Below, one piece after another: positions 35,914 through 47,316 of a stretch of DNA of 64,000 nucleotides. The translations under genes and the position numbers were made by a program. The stretch comes from Ectopseudomonas toyotomiensis (GTDB lineage Bacteria > Pseudomonadota > Gammaproteobacteria > Pseudomonadales > Pseudomonadaceae), in the NCBI RefSeq assembly GCF_900115695.1, contig NZ_FOXK01000002.1, positions 1 through 64,000 of the forward strand, given 5' to 3'. The first letter of the stretch is position 1. Each line of letters starts with the position of its first letter. The notes beneath the pieces were generated by a model. It was not told the DNA's origin and searched no databases. It saw only the letters and a program-made list of their open reading frames with translations.

Positions 35914-37803
35914 ATGACCCGCTTTCGCTTCTCTCTTTCCTGGCTGATGCTGCCCTTGCTGGCCAGCCTGAGCTTTCTCGCCATTGGCGAGCCCCTCGAC
36001 GGCGCCGCACAGGCGTTGCACCTGATCGGTTACATCGGTGCTGATTACCCGGCCACCGTTGCGGGCGGTCAGGTTATCGATGCCGGTGAATATCAGGAGC
36101 AACTGGAGTTTCTCGATGTACTGCAGGGCCTGATCGTCGCCTTGCCCGCTCAGGTCGGCCGCGCCGAGCTGGAGCAGGGCGTCAGCAATCTGCGTCAGGC
36201 GATTGCTCAGCGCCAGCCGGGCGAGGAGGTTGCTGGCGCCGCCCGCAAACTGGGCGCACGTCTGGCTGAGCTTTATCAGGTGGCGCAGAGCCCAGTGCTG
36301 ACGCCGGACCCGGAACGCGGCGCGCCGCTCTACGCTCAGCACTGCTCGGTGTGCCACGGCGACACCGGCCTGGGCGATGGACCTGCCGGTATCGGCCTGG
36401 AGCCAGCACCGGCCAATCTGCGCGATGCCGCGCGTCTGGATCGGCTGAGCCTTTACGATCTCTACAACACCCTCGGTCTGGGCATCGAAGGCACCGATAT
36501 GCCTGCCTTTGTTGATCAGCTCGACGAACGTCAACGCTGGGATCTGGCTGCCTACATCGCCGGCTTCACAGCAGTGCCGGCGCAGAGCCAGACACGCTTT
36601 GCCATGAGCGAGCTGGCGGGGCGTACGCCCGCCGAGATCGCCGCCACCGGCGGTGATGTCGCCGCGTTCCGCGCCCTGCGCGCGCATCCGGTGCTGGAGC
36701 AGCGCGGTCCGCAGCAACTGATCGGCTACACCCGCTCGACCCTGGAGCGCAGCCTGCAGGCTTATCGCGAGGGTGATCGCGAGCAGGCTTATGACCTCTC
36801 CGTAGGCGCCTATCTGGAAGGCTTCGAACTGGTCGAAAGCGCTCTCGACAACCTCGATGCCGCGCAGCGCAAGATCACCGAGCGCGCCCTGATGGCCTAT
36901 CGGCAGGCGCTGCAGGATGGCGCCAGCGTCGCGCAGGCTGCTCTGGCACTGGAGCAGGCCAAGGTCGAGCTGGACAAGTCCGCTGCACTGCTGGCCGAGG
37001 GCGCCATGGACGACAGCCTGAGCTTCTTCGCCAGCCTGCTGATTCTGCTACGCGAGGGGTTGGAAGCGATTCTGGTGCTGGCGGCGATTCTCGCCTTCCT
37101 GCGCAATACCGGGCAGCAGCAGGCGGTACGCAGTGTGCACATTGGCTGGGGTCTGGCGCTGCTCGCCGGTGTCGCGACCTGGGCGGTGGCGGCCTACCTG
37201 ATCGATATCAGCGGCGCCCAGCGCGAGCTGCTGGAGGGCGCCACGGCGCTGTTCGCCAGCGTGGTGCTGCTGTGGGTCGGCGTGTGGATGCATGATCGTC
37301 GTCATGCTGCGGCCTGGCAGGATTACATCAAGAGCAGCCTGGTCGGCGGTGGTGGCCGTTTTGGCTTCGCCATGCTGGCGTTCTTCTCGGTGTATCGCGA
37401 GCTGTTCGAAGTGATTCTGTTCTACGAAACCCTCTGGCTGCAGGCCGGCCCTGCCGGGCACGGTGCGGTGCTGGGTGGCGCTGCTGCCGCGCTGGTGCTG
37501 CTGATCGGCCTGGCCTGGGTGATCCTGCGCGGTTCGCGCAAACTGCCGCTGGCGACCTTCTTCGGCGTAAACGCGGTGCTGCTGTGCGTGCTGTCCGTGG
37601 TCTTCGCCGGTCATGGCGTGGCCGCGTTGCAGGAGGCTGGCGTGCTAGGCACGCGTCCGGTGGCCTTCTTCGAGTTCGACTGGCTGGGCATTCATGCCGA
37701 TGCCTGGAGCCTGTCGGCGCAGGGCCTGGCGCTGGTCGGTATCGCACTGCTGTACGGACGCAGCCTGCTAGGGGAGCGTCGACGCATGGTCGAGCAGGCC
37801 TAG
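35914..37803 (+). CDS. Cytochrome c-fused FTR1-type iron permease
   Basis: This 629-residue protein joins an N-terminal signal/anchor (about 1-25), a periplasmic part with a class I cytochrome c domain (haem site Cys144-x-x-Cys147-His148, distal Met in GTDMPAF) and a helical extracytoplasmic linker to a C-terminal seven-helix FTR1 permease (about 365-620). Both R-E-x-x-E iron motifs are present: Arg380-Glu381 with Glu384 and Arg495-Glu496 with Glu499. FTR1 permeases import iron in step with oxidation of Fe(II); the fused cytochrome probably takes the electron, replacing a separate ferroxidase. The start MTRFRFSLSW is chosen to begin the signal; an in-frame ATG lies 10 codons earlier. Confidence 0.9.
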   Translation: MTRFRFSLSWLMLPLLASLSFLAIGEPLDGAAQALHLIGYIGADYPATVAGGQVIDAGEYQEQLEFLDVLQGLIVALPAQVGRAELEQGVSNLRQAIAQRQPGEEVAGAARKLGARLAELYQVAQSPVLTPDPERGAPLYAQHCSVCHGDTGLGDGPAGIGLEPAPANLRDAARLDRLSLYDLYNTLGLGIEGTDMPAFVDQLDERQRWDLAAYIAGFTAVPAQSQTRFAMSELAGRTPAEIAATGGDVAAFRALRAHPVLEQRGPQQLIGYTRSTLERSLQAYREGDREQAYDLSVGAYLEGFELVESALDNLDAAQRKITERALMAYRQALQDGASVAQAALALEQAKVELDKSAALLAEGAMDDSLSFFASLLILLREGLEAILVLAAILAFLRNTGQQQAVRSVHIGWGLALLAGVATWAVAAYLIDISGAQRELLEGATALFASVVLLWVGVWMHDRRHAAAWQDYIKSSLVGGGGRFGFAMLAFFSVYRELFEVILFYETLWLQAGPAGHGAVLGGAAAALVLLIGLAWVILRGSRKLPLATFFGVNAVLLCVLSVVFAGHGVAALQEAGVLGTRPVAFFEFDWLGIHADAWSLSAQGLALVGIALLYGRSLLGERRRMVEQA

Positions 37804-37821
37804 ACAACCTGCTCAGGTTTG

Positions 37822-37850
37822 AACGAGGGCGAGCTTTGCCCGCCCTCGTT
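37822..37850 (+). terminator. Terminator hairpin after the FTR1 gene
   Basis: Ten-base perfect arms AACGAGGGCG / CGCCCTCGTT flank a 9-base loop, followed by GTGT rather than a clean T-run. It could serve both directions. Confidence 0.65.
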
Positions 37851-37930
37851 GTGTCATAGCGTGAACCGCCGCTACGACAGCTGGTCTCAGTGCACCTAGG
37901 CTGCTTCCAATTCCTCTGCCGAGTGCGCGC

Positions 37931-38266
37931 ATGTCTTCCTCGATCCACTCCACTCACTACGCCGACAGCCCCGATCTGGCGTTGGCTGTATTGCGTCACC
38001 CCACCCTGGAGCAGGCACTCTCAGCGGCCTGTGCCCAACTTGCCATACGTGAGGCCTTTCTCGCTGCGTTGCGTGATCCAGCCATCGGTCCACAGCCGCG
38101 GCTGCTGTTGGCAATTTCCGGCGCCGACATGCGTGGCCAGCGTCGCCTGGCTGCGCTGGTAGCCGAGCTGCTGCCGGACGAGCTGGAGCTGGATCTGATC
38201 GAACTGGCCGAGGATAACCTGTCGCGCGCCGTGCGTGAGCGCTGCGAGCCGTTCTACCAGGCCTGA
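37931..38266 (+). CDS. SseB C-terminal-domain-like protein
   Basis: This 111-residue protein contains a stretch (about 50-111: GPQPRLLLAISGADM, LPDELELDLIELAEDNLSRAVRERCEPFYQ) that resembles the C-terminal domain of SseB, the enhanced-serine-sensitivity protein, including the ending PFYQ. Function unknown. The N-terminal half has a helical LEQALSAACAQLAIREAFLAAL region. It lies 53 bases before the YaiI gene on the same strand. Confidence 0.6.
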   Translation: MSSSIHSTHYADSPDLALAVLRHPTLEQALSAACAQLAIREAFLAALRDPAIGPQPRLLLAISGADMRGQRRLAALVAELLPDELELDLIELAEDNLSRAVRERCEPFYQA

Positions 38267-38318
38267 GCCTCGCGCCTGCTGGCATACTGGGCGCTGGTTT
38301 CTCTACGGACGTTGCTGC

Positions 38319-38768
38319 ATGCGCGTATGGATCGACGCCGACGCCTGCCCTCGGGCGGCGCGGGATCAAGTGGTCAAGTTTGCCCTCAAACGGGGTTTCG
38401 AAGTGGTGCTGGTGGCCGGGCAGGCCGTGGCGCGGCCGAACTTCGCCTGTGTGAAACTGATCGTGGTGCCCAGCGGGCCGGATGCCGCCGATGATCATCT
38501 GGTCGAGCACGCGGTGCCTGGCGAGCTGGTGATCTGCAGCGACGTGCCGCTGGCCGACCGCCTGGTGAAGAAGGGCGTGGCCGCGCTCGATCCGCGTGGC
38601 CGCGAGTTCGACGAGCGCAACATGGGCGAGCGTCTGGCGGTGCGTAATCTGTTCACCGATCTGCGCGAGCAGGGACAGGTGGGTGGTGGTCAGGCGCCGT
38701 ATTCGGAGAAGGACCGGCAGGCTTTTGCCAACGCGCTGGATCGGATTCTCACGCGTTTGAGTCGTTAG
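38319..38768 (+). CDS. YaiI/YqxD family (DUF188) protein
   Basis: This 149-residue protein of the PIN-like DUF188 family begins MRVWIDADACPRAARDQVV, with the acidic residues of a probable metal-dependent nuclease fold, and has LVICSDVPLADRLVKKG and GREFDERNMGERLAVRN motifs. Function is not established. The start at 38319 fits the family. A REP-like pair follows. Confidence 0.87.
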   Translation: MRVWIDADACPRAARDQVVKFALKRGFEVVLVAGQAVARPNFACVKLIVVPSGPDAADDHLVEHAVPGELVICSDVPLADRLVKKGVAALDPRGREFDERNMGERLAVRNLFTDLREQGQVGGGQAPYSEKDRQAFANALDRILTRLSR

Positions 38769-38794
38769 CAGCCTCGGCTATCGAGGCAATGACC

Positions 38795-38860
38795 GTAGGA
38801 GCGAGCTCTGCTCGCGAATTTCCTGAGGCTGGGCGCTTCGCGAGCAGAGCTCGCTCCTAA
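38795..38860. repeat. REP-like inverted pair
   Basis: Two 23-base perfect inverted arms (38796-38818 and 38837-38859; TAGGAGCGAGCTCTGCTCGC core) are separated by 18 bases. Each arm is itself a hairpin, and the left one is headed by GTAG. It lies between convergent genes and may end both transcripts. Confidence 0.75.
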
Positions 38861-38871
38861 AAGGCATCCGT

Positions 38872-39339
38872 TCAGCCGCACAGATAGGTGCCGGTGCCAA
38901 CCGCCACCAGTACGCCCTCGTCGTTGTGCAGCTCCATGCGAATCACCGCCACCTTGTTACCGGCGCGCAGTGGCGTGGCCGTGGCAGTGAAACGCTGGCC
39001 GCGACCGGGGCGCAGGTAGTCGATGCGCAGGTCGATGGTGCCGAGCTTGGACAACTTGCTCATGCGCTCGGCTGGCGGCAGGTGCTGGTGGTTGGCGAAG
39101 GCGCCGATCAGCGCCATGGCGCCGCCACAGACGTCGAGCAGCGAAGAAATCACCCCGCCGTGGAGGATGCCGTGGACGAAGTTGCCGATCAGTTCGGGTT
39201 TCATCGGCAGGTGCATGGTCACCTGCTCGGGGCTCAGCTCATCGAGCTCGATGCCGAGCACCTGATTGAAGGGAATCCGCTGGAAGAAACTGGCCACCGC
39301 CTGCTGCAGGTCGGGGCTGAGGACGAAGGGCTGGGACAT
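38872..39339 (-). CDS. PaaI-type hotdog thioesterase
   Basis: This 155-residue hotdog-fold acyl-CoA thioesterase has the central motif ELIGNFVHGILHGGVISSLLDVCGG (about 55-79) with the HGG turn and catalytic Asp, and the second strand set LRIDYLRPGRGQRFTATATPLRAG. The substrate is unknown. The start MSQPFVLSPDL is chosen after a longer frame of non-conserved residues was excluded. Confidence 0.83.
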   Translation of the reverse strand: MSQPFVLSPDLQQAVASFFQRIPFNQVLGIELDELSPEQVTMHLPMKPELIGNFVHGILHGGVISSLLDVCGGAMALIGAFANHQHLPPAERMSKLSKLGTIDLRIDYLRPGRGQRFTATATPLRAGNKVAVIRMELHNDEGVLVAVGTGTYLCG

Positions 39340-39488
39340 GGCAGGGGCTCCGGGAAATCCTGTCGCCACGCTGCCGCAGGCTGGCCGGTTTGGCCAGCGG
39401 CGCGGCGGGAGTGTCGTGAGCATTGGCCGGATCGGCCTGGCTGCAGCCGATAGAGCGGTGTTGCGTTTCAGTCCGGCCATGGCGAGCG

Positions 39489-39510
39489 AGGTGGGCTGAA
39501 GCCCACCCTA
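39489..39510 (-). repeat. REP-like hairpin
   Basis: Read leftward, GTAG precedes a hairpin with arms GGTGGGCT/AGCCCACC. It lies between the ElbB and thioesterase genes. Confidence 0.55.
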
Positions 39511-39532
39511 CAAGGCTCCGGCATTACATGGG

Positions 39533-40192
39533 TCAGTGGTGCGCCAGCTCCAGCACGCGGTCGACCATCTTGTTGATGCCCGACGCTGCCTCGGCGATGG
39601 ACTGGGCGAGCATGTAGGCCGGCGTGGTCACCAGCTTGCGCTGGCTGTCTTCGATGATGTCGCTGACCTCGCACTCATGGTGCTCGGCGCCCATCTGGGT
39701 CAGGGCGGCGGCGGTGTCGTGATCGTTGCCGATGGTGCAGACCACGCCGGCACCGAAGATCTTCGCCGCCAGTGCCGGGGCGATGCACATCAGGCCGACC
39801 GGCTTGCCGGCATCGACGAAGGCCTTGCAGGCGGCCAGTACGTCCGGTTGTACGGTGCAGCCGGCGCCACTGGTGGCGAAGTCGGAGAGGTTCTTCGCCA
39901 CGCCGAAGCCGCCGGGCAGGATCAGTGCGTCGAACTCGGCCACATGCAGCTCTTTCACGTCCTTGATCTTGCCGCGGGCAATGCGCGCCGATTCCACCAG
40001 GACGTTGCGCGTCTCGTCCATCTCGTCGCCGCTGTAGTGATCGACCACGTGCAGCTGCGGCACGTTGGGGGCGAAGCACTGCACCCCGGCGCCACGCTGG
40101 TCGAGGCGCAGCAGGGTGATCACGCTTTCATGGATCTCGGCGCCATCGTAGACGCCACAGCCGGACAGAATCACTGCCACTTTCTTGCTCAT
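39533..40192 (-). CDS. elbB: Isoprenoid biosynthesis glyoxalase ElbB
   Basis: This 219-residue class I glutamine-amidotransferase-like protein of the DJ-1/ElbB type has the nucleophile elbow GLMCIAPALAAK (Cys near residue 135) and ALILPGGFGVAKNL. E. coli ElbB has glyoxalase activity and was linked to isoprenoid levels. The start MSKKVAVILSGCGVYDG is the family start. Confidence 0.9.
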   Translation of the reverse strand: MSKKVAVILSGCGVYDGAEIHESVITLLRLDQRGAGVQCFAPNVPQLHVVDHYSGDEMDETRNVLVESARIARGKIKDVKELHVAEFDALILPGGFGVAKNLSDFATSGAGCTVQPDVLAACKAFVDAGKPVGLMCIAPALAAKIFGAGVVCTIGNDHDTAAALTQMGAEHHECEVSDIIEDSQRKLVTTPAYMLAQSIAEAASGINKMVDRVLELAHH

Positions 40193-40367
40193 GCTCGACT
40201 CCTGGTGAGGAAAGACGCGACCGTGAAGCGGGCGCGGGTACTACCAATTCTTGGGTTGTCGCCAAATGCCACTCGGACTGTCATTTGCCGCCGCGAAGCC
40301 TGGCGAAGCTGCGCATAGGATGAATAACAGCTCATTCCCGACACAAGTACAACGATACGGCGCAGTC

Positions 40368-41612
40368 ATGAATTATGTTCTCTACGCAGTGCCCTTCTTC
40401 TTCCTGCTGATCGGCCTGGAATTGCTCGCTGACCGCTGGCGCGGCATGCGTACCTATCGCCTGGCCGATGCCCTTAACAGTCTAAGTGCCGGCGTATTGT
40501 CCCAGGCCACCGGGATTCTCACCAAGGTGGTCGGCCTGCTGACCTACGCCTTCGCCTGGGAGCATTTGGCGCTGTTCGAGTTGTCCGAAAGCAGTCTCTG
40601 GGTGTGGCTCTTCGCCTTCGTCTTCTACGATTTCTGCTACTACTGGAACCACCGCCTGGGCCATGAGCGCAACGTGCTCTGGGCCGCACATGCGGTGCAC
40701 CACCAGAGCGAGGACTACAACCTCTCCACCGCGTTACGGCAAACCAGCACCGGTTTCATCTTCGGCTGGATCTTCTACTTGCCGATGGCCGTGGTCGGTG
40801 TACCGCCGCTGGTCTTCCTCACTGTTGCCGCCCTGAACCTGCTCTATCAGTTCTGGGTGCATACCCGGCATATCCCCAAACTGGGCTGGTTCGAGTGGCT
40901 GTTCATCACTCCGTCCAACCACCGCGTGCACCATGCACAGAATCCTATCTACATGGATCGCAATTACGGCGGTGTGTTCATTGTCTGGGATCGAATTTTT
41001 GGCACCTTTCAGGAGGAGCTCGATGAAGAGCCGGTGGTCTTCGGCGTGACCGTGCCGCTGGCAAGCTGGAACCCGCTGTGGGCCAACCTGCAGGTTTACG
41101 CCGGGCTGTGGAACGATGCCAGACGCGCTGGCGCCTGGTGGGACCGCCTGCGCATTTGGTTCATGCCCACCGGTTGGCGCCCGGCCGACGTCGCGGCGCG
41201 TTATCCACAGGCCAAGGCGGACCTGAGTCACTTCCGCAAGTTCGAGGTACCGCTGGGGCGTGGCGCCCAGGTCTACGCGCTGCTGCAGTTCGTCTGCTAC
41301 CTGCTGGCCGGCGTGTGGCTGCTGGCGCAGGGCGATTCACTGGCGATAGGCGCAGTGCTGCTGGCGTGCCTGTGGATGGCTCTGGGCCTGTGCAGCATCG
41401 GCATGTGGCTGGAGAATCGCAGCAATGCCTGGCAGATGGAGTGCCTGCGTCTGGTGAGCAACCTGCCGGCGTTCTGGCTGGCTGGTGAACTGGGCATGCT
41501 GACGTTGGATGCCAGTGCCTGGACCTGGCTTATCGCTTACAGCCTGGCCAGCCTGCTGGGCATCTGGCTGGCTCGCGGTTCAGCCGCGCCGGCGCTGACG
41601 CCACCGGTATAG
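40368..41612 (+). CDS. Fatty-acid hydroxylase / sterol desaturase superfamily membrane protein
   Basis: This 414-residue di-iron membrane enzyme has the eight-histidine pattern: HRLGHE, HAVHHQSE and HRVHHAQNPIYMDRNYGG, plus several membrane helices (about 1-22, 35-60, 70-95, 120-160, 305-410). It resembles alkylglycerol monooxygenase and sterol desaturase-like proteins; the substrate is unknown. The start at 40368 begins the first helix; an ATG 16 codons earlier is in frame but has no ribosome site. The end overlaps the DedA gene on the other strand by 33 bases. Confidence 0.82.
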   Translation: MNYVLYAVPFFFLLIGLELLADRWRGMRTYRLADALNSLSAGVLSQATGILTKVVGLLTYAFAWEHLALFELSESSLWVWLFAFVFYDFCYYWNHRLGHERNVLWAAHAVHHQSEDYNLSTALRQTSTGFIFGWIFYLPMAVVGVPPLVFLTVAALNLLYQFWVHTRHIPKLGWFEWLFITPSNHRVHHAQNPIYMDRNYGGVFIVWDRIFGTFQEELDEEPVVFGVTVPLASWNPLWANLQVYAGLWNDARRAGAWWDRLRIWFMPTGWRPADVAARYPQAKADLSHFRKFEVPLGRGAQVYALLQFVCYLLAGVWLLAQGDSLAIGAVLLACLWMALGLCSIGMWLENRSNAWQMECLRLVSNLPAFWLAGELGMLTLDASAWTWLIAYSLASLLGIWLARGSAAPALTPPV

Positions 41613-42134
41613 CCAGGCGAGGGAAAGCAGCAGCACCACGGCCGCGAGCAGGATGACCTGATAGTTGCGCAGTTCTTCCAGCAAACCGCCCATGGCATTT
41701 CCCAGGCTGTAGGCCAGCAGGCTGATGCCGCCAGCCCAGACGCCGGCACCGATGGCGTCGAGCAGCAGATAACGGCGCCAGGAATAGCCGGACAAGCCGA
41801 TGGTCAGCGGCATCACCGTGCGCAGGCCGTAGAGAAAACGAAAGCACAGCACCCACAGGTCCGGGTAACGTTTGATCAGCGCGCTGGCGCGTTCACCCAG
41901 CGGTTGCCAGCGCGGTTTGCGCTCAAGCAGCGCGCGGCCATGGCGACGGCCCAGGTAGTACCACAGCTGATCGCTGGCGAAGGTGCCGAGGAAGGCGCAC
42001 AGCGCCACCCATTCGATCTCCAGCACGTTGCGCACGGCCATGTAGGCAGCCAGCAGCAGGGATACTTCACCTTCGAGAAAGGTGCCCAGTACCAATGCTG
42101 GATAGCCAAACTGGCGGATCAGGTCTTGGAGCAT
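41580..42134 (-). CDS. DedA-family membrane protein
   Basis: This 184-residue inner-membrane protein is of the DedA/SNARE-associated family. FLEGEVSLLLAAYMA (near 18-32), FLGTFASDQLWYYLGRRHGR (about 49-68) and RFLYGLRTVMPLTIGLSGYSWRRYL (about 97-121) are the hallmarks. Members flip polyprenyl or phospholipid carriers or support envelope homeostasis. The specific role is not known. Confidence 0.87.
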   Translation of the reverse strand: MLQDLIRQFGYPALVLGTFLEGEVSLLLAAYMAVRNVLEIEWVALCAFLGTFASDQLWYYLGRRHGRALLERKPRWQPLGERASALIKRYPDLWVLCFRFLYGLRTVMPLTIGLSGYSWRRYLLLDAIGAGVWAGGISLLAYSLGNAMGGLLEELRNYQVILLAAVVLLLSLAWLYRWRQRRRG

Positions 42135-42173
42135 GCCGTGCGCTCGATGAGAAGGTGCTGAAGACTACTCTGA

Positions 42174-43361
<1,188 letters not shown>

Positions 43362-43380
43362 CGCTCTCAGGAACCCAGCG

Positions 43381-45564
43381 ATGAACAGCGAAGGACTCAA
43401 CAGCGAAGTGCTCGACAACAACCCGCCTCAGGCCGAGGTGGTCGCCGAGACGCCCGTGGTGGAAACTCCACCGCCGGCCCCGATCCCCAGCCTGGATGAC
43501 AGCAGCCTGTACATCCACCGTGAACTGTCGCAGCTGCAGTTCAATATCCGGGTGCTGGAGCAGGCGCTGGACGAGTCCTATCCGTTGCTCGAACGCCTGA
43601 AGTTCCTGCTGATCTTCTCCAGCAACCTCGACGAGTTCTTCGAGATTCGCGTCGCCGGCCTGAAGAAACAGATCAATTTCGCCCGTGAACAGGCCGGCGC
43701 GGATGGCCTGCAGCCACACCAGGCGCTGGCGCGCATCAGCGAGCTGGTGCACGAGCAGGTCGAGCGGCAGTACGCCATCCTCAACGACACCCTGTTCCCG
43801 GCGTTGGCCAAGCACAACATCACCTTCATTCGCCGGCGGTTCTGGACCACCAAGCTCAAGGCCTGGGTACGCCGTTACTTCCGCGACGAGATCGCGCCGA
43901 TCATCACCCCCATCGGCCTCGACCCGACGCACCCCTTCCCGCTGCTGGTGAACAAGAGTCTGAACTTCATCGTCGAGCTGGAAGGCGTCGATGCCTTCGG
44001 CCGCGACTCCGGTCTGGCCATCATCCCGGCGCCGCGCCTGCTACCGCGCATCATCAAGGTGCCGGAGGACGTCGGTGGCCCTGGCGACAACTACGTGTTC
44101 CTGTCGTCGATGATCCACGCTCACGCCGATGATCTGTTCCAGGGCATGAAGGTCAAGGGCTGCTACCAGTTCCGCCTGACCCGCAACGCCGACCTGTCGG
44201 TGGACACCGAGGACGTCGAGGATCTTGCGCGCGCCCTGCGTGGCGAGCTGTTCAGTCGTCGTTATGGCGATGCGGTGCGCCTGGAAGTGGTCGACACCTG
44301 CCCGAAACACCTGCGCGATTATCTGCTCAAGCAATTCGGCCTGACCGAGGGCGAGCTGTACCAGGTCAACGGCCCGGTCAACCTGACCCGCCTGTTCAGC
44401 ATCACTGGCCTGGATAACCACTCGGACCTGCAGTACGCGCCGTTCACCCCGGTGATCCCCAAGCTGCTGCAGAACGCCGAGAACATCTTCAGCGTGGTGA
44501 GCAAGCAGGACATCCTCCTGCTGCATCCCTTCGAGTCCTTCACCCCGGTAGTGGACCTGCTACGCCAGGCGGCGAAGGACCCGCACGTGCTGGCGATCAA
44601 GCAGACCCTGTATCGTTCCGGCGCCAACTCGGAGATCGTCGATGCTCTGGTGGAAGCAGCGCGTAACGGCAAGGAAGTCACGGCGGTGATCGAGCTGCGT
44701 GCGCGCTTCGACGAAGAATCCAACCTGGCCCTGGCCAGCCGTCTGCAGGCCGCTGGCGCAGTGGTGATCTACGGTGTGGTCGGCTTCAAGACCCACGCCA
44801 AGATGATGCTGATCCTGCGCCGCGAGAACGGCGAAATCGTTCGCTATGCTCACCTTGGCACCGGCAACTACCACGCTGGCAACGCCAAGCTGTATACCGA
44901 CTACAGCCTGCTCACCGCCGACGTGGCCCTGGGCGAGGACGTGTCCAAGCTGTTCAGCCAGCTGATTGGTATGGGCAAGACCCTGCGCATGAAGAAGCTG
45001 CTGCATGCACCCTTCACCCTGAAGAAGACCCTGCTCGACCTGATCGCCAAGGAAACCACAGCGGCGGCCGAGGGCAAGCCGGCACACATCATCGCCAAGT
45101 TCAACTCGCTGACCGACCCCAAGGTCATCCGCGCGCTATACAAGGCCAGCCAGACCGGGGTGAAGATCGACCTGGTGGTGCGTGGCATGTGCTGCCTGCG
45201 ACCAGGTATTGCCGGGGTCTCGCACAACATCCAGGTGCGCTCGATCATCGGCCGCTTCCTCGAGCACACGCGGGTGTTCTACTTCCTCAATGGCGGTGAC
45301 GAGCAGATTTATCTGTCCAGCGCCGACTGGATGGAGCGCAACCTCGACAAGCGCGTGGAGACTTGCTTCCCGGTGGAGGGCAAGAAGCTCATTACCCGCG
45401 TCAAGAAGGAGCTGGAAAGCTACCTGACCGACAACACCCAGGCCTGGGTGTTGCAGTCCGACGGCCGCTACCTGCGCCAGCAGCCCACCGGCAACCAGAA
45501 TCCACGCAGCGCTCAGTCCGGGCTGCTGGAGAAGCTGACCGCGCCGGTGATCATCGCTCGATAA
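43381..45564 (+). CDS. ppk1: Polyphosphate kinase 1
   Basis: This 727-residue enzyme makes polyphosphate from ATP. The N and head domains (about 30-350) are followed by two phospholipase-D-like C domains. The autophosphorylated histidine corresponds to His472 in [13 protein letters not shown]; His491 in [10 protein letters not shown] is the second conserved one. The N-terminal extension is acidic and Pro-rich (about 1-35). It lies 19 bases after hemB on the same strand; the convergent ppx is the opposing phosphatase, the same arrangement as in P. aeruginosa. Confidence 0.95.
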   Translation: MNSEGLNSEVLDNNPPQAEVVAETPVVETPPPAPIPSLDDSSLYIHRELSQLQFNIRVLEQALDESYPLLERLKFLLIFSSNLDEFFEIRVAGLKKQINFAREQAGADGLQPHQALARISELVHEQVERQYAILNDTLFPALAKHNITFIRRRFWTTKLKAWVRRYFRDEIAPIITPIGLDPTHPFPLLVNKSLNFIVELEGVDAFGRDSGLAIIPAPRLLPRIIKVPEDVGGPGDNYVFLSSMIHAHADDLFQGMKVKGCYQFRLTRNADLSVDTEDVEDLARALRGELFSRRYGDAVRLEVVDTCPKHLRDYLLKQFGLTEGELYQVNGPVNLTRLFSITGLDNHSDLQYAPFTPVIPKLLQNAENIFSVVSKQDILLLHPFESFTPVVDLLRQAAKDPHVLAIKQTLYRSGANSEIVDALVEAARNGKEVTAVIELRARFDEESNLALASRLQAAGAVVIYGVVGFKTHAKMMLILRRENGEIVRYAHLGTGNYHAGNAKLYTDYSLLTADVALGEDVSKLFSQLIGMGKTLRMKKLLHAPFTLKKTLLDLIAKETTAAAEGKPAHIIAKFNSLTDPKVIRALYKASQTGVKIDLVVRGMCCLRPGIAGVSHNIQVRSIIGRFLEHTRVFYFLNGGDEQIYLSSADWMERNLDKRVETCFPVEGKKLITRVKKELESYLTDNTQAWVLQSDGRYLRQQPTGNQNPRSAQSGLLEKLTAPVIIAR

Positions 45565-45592
45565 AAAAGCGGCTGCGTGCAGCCTTCTGATG

Positions 45593-45618
45593 ACCCTCTC
45601 CCATTCATGGGAGAGGGT
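45593..45618. repeat. Intergenic palindrome
   Basis: ACCCTCTCCC-ATTCAT-GGGAGAGGGT is a perfect 10-base inverted repeat. It is a common kind of Pseudomonas intergenic repeat and may also end ppk1 and ppx transcripts. Confidence 0.6.
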
Positions 45619-45652
45619 GCCCGAAGGGCGAGAGAGGAGGCTTTGTGGTCCT

Positions 45653-45673
45653 GGCGGGTCTCATCCGCCCTAC
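45653..45673 (-). repeat. REP-like hairpin
   Basis: Read leftward, GTAG precedes GGCGG and CCGCC arms. It is one of two such hairpins facing each other between ppk1 and ppx. Confidence 0.5.
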
Positions 45674-45689
45674 AGGCCGAGCCGCGCCC

Positions 45690-45710
45690 GTAGGGTGCGC
45701 CATGCGCACC
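45690..45710 (+). repeat. REP-like hairpin
   Basis: GTAG is followed by GGTGCGC-CAT-GCGCACC. It is near-identical to 6957-6977. Confidence 0.65.
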
Positions 45711-45716
45711 GGGGTA

Positions 45717-47219
45717 TCAGCGCACGCTCAAGGTCAGATCGATACGGCTGAGCCACGCGGCTTCGGCTTCGAAGTCCGCCAGGGTCAGCGGGTTGGCGGC
45801 CAGCCAGCCTTCAGGGAAGACGATCTCCAGGCTGTTGTCGCCGGCCTTGAACTGCACCTGTGGCATGTCCTGCGTACCACGGATGTGGTGGAACAGAATG
45901 GCGAAGCGCAGCAGCACGCACAGGCGCATCAGCTTCACGCCTTCCTCGCCGAAGTCTGCGAACTTGTCCTTGGGAATGTTGCGGCGGTGGCCGCGCACCA
46001 GCAGGGCGAGCATCTGCTGGTCCTGGCGCGAGAAGCCGGCCAGGTCGGAGTGCTCGATCAGATAGGCGCCGTGCTTGTGGTACTGGTAGTGAGCGATATC
46101 CAGACCCACCTCGTGCACCTTGGCACCCCAGCTCAGCAGTTCGCGGTGCCAGTCGTCGGTCAGACCCCAATCGGCGGACACCTTGTCCAGCGCTGACAGC
46201 GCCTTGGCCTCGACCCGTGCGGCCTGGTCGACATCGACGTGGTAGCGCTCCATGAACGCCGCCAGCGTGCGTTCGCGTACGTCCTCGTGCTGGTGACGGC
46301 CGAGCAGGTCATACAGCACACCCTCTCGCAGCGCGCCTTCGGAGTGGCTCATGCGCTGAATGTCACAGGCATCGAAGATGGCTTCGAGAATTGCCAGGCC
46401 GGCGGGGAAGATGCCACGGCGGTCCGGCTTGATGCCGTCGAGGTCGATCTTCTCCACCTCGCCGAGTTTGAACAGTTTGCGCTTGAGCCAGGCCAGGCCT
46501 TCGAGCGTGACCTCGCCATTACCGAGGCCGGCGGCCTTGGTCGCCAGGCCGATGGCCTTGATGGTGCCGGAGGCGCCGACCGCGTCCTCCCAGCCGAGCC
46601 GGCGCAGGCCCTGTTCGATGCCCATCAGTTCCAGGCGAGCGGCGGTGTAGGCCTGGGCGTAGCGCGCCGGGGTGACCTTGCCGTCCTTGAAATAACGCTG
46701 AGTGAAGCTGACGCAGCCCATTTGCAGGCTCTCGCGCAGCAGCGGCTCGAAGCGCTGGCCGATGATGAACTCGGTGCTGCCGCCGCCGATGTCGGCGACC
46801 AGGCGCTTGCCGGGCGTGTCGGCGATGCTGTGGGAGACGCCGAGATAGATCAGGCGTGCTTCCTCGCGACCGGAAATTACCTCGACCTGATGACCGAGGA
46901 TCTCCTCGGCGCGGCGGATGAACACCGCGCGGTTGCGTGCCTCACGCAGGGCGTTGGTGCCGACGATGCGTACGGCGCCTTCCGGCAGCGTGTTGGTGAA
47001 CTGGGCGAAGCGGCGCAGGCAGTCGAGCCCGCGCTGCATCGCTTCTTCGCTGAGCTGACGCTCGTCGTCCAGGCCTGCGGCCAGTTGCACCTTGTCGCCG
47101 AGGCGCTCGAGGATGCGAATTTCGTGATTGTCGGCCTTGGCCAGCACCATGTGAAAGCTGTTCGAACCCAGGTCGATGGCAGCGATCAGGGGAAAACTCT
47201 CGGCAGGGGCTTTGGGCAT
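45717..47219 (-). CDS. ppx: Exopolyphosphatase
   Basis: This 500-residue ASKHA-fold phosphatase removes terminal phosphate from polyphosphate and acts on pppGpp in related proteins. The phosphate loops [15 protein letters not shown] (about 13-27) and [14 protein letters not shown] (about 143-156) are intact; the C-terminal half has an HD-like region. The start [18 protein letters not shown] is chosen; the longer frame is not conserved. It converges with ppk1. Confidence 0.93.
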   Translation of the reverse strand: MPKAPAESFPLIAAIDLGSNSFHMVLAKADNHEIRILERLGDKVQLAAGLDDERQLSEEAMQRGLDCLRRFAQFTNTLPEGAVRIVGTNALREARNRAVFIRRAEEILGHQVEVISGREEARLIYLGVSHSIADTPGKRLVADIGGGSTEFIIGQRFEPLLRESLQMGCVSFTQRYFKDGKVTPARYAQAYTAARLELMGIEQGLRRLGWEDAVGASGTIKAIGLATKAAGLGNGEVTLEGLAWLKRKLFKLGEVEKIDLDGIKPDRRGIFPAGLAILEAIFDACDIQRMSHSEGALREGVLYDLLGRHQHEDVRERTLAAFMERYHVDVDQAARVEAKALSALDKVSADWGLTDDWHRELLSWGAKVHEVGLDIAHYQYHKHGAYLIEHSDLAGFSRQDQQMLALLVRGHRRNIPKDKFADFGEEGVKLMRLCVLLRFAILFHHIRGTQDMPQVQFKAGDNSLEIVFPEGWLAANPLTLADFEAEAAWLSRIDLTLSVR

Positions 47220-47316
47220 GATTACGGCATCTCGTTCGATTTCCGCGCATCCTGCCACGACTGAGCGCATGAGCCAACGCATACGGTTGTCGCATGAAAC
47301 TGGTCTAGACCTGTGA

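Noticed and set aside
37571..37572. Possible frameshift in the FTR1 gene
   Set aside because: The frame is continuous through both REXXE motifs to a normal C-terminus.
45717..47282. Long plus-strand frames opposite ppx
   Set aside because: They are shadows of the exopolyphosphatase, which has both phosphate-loop motifs.
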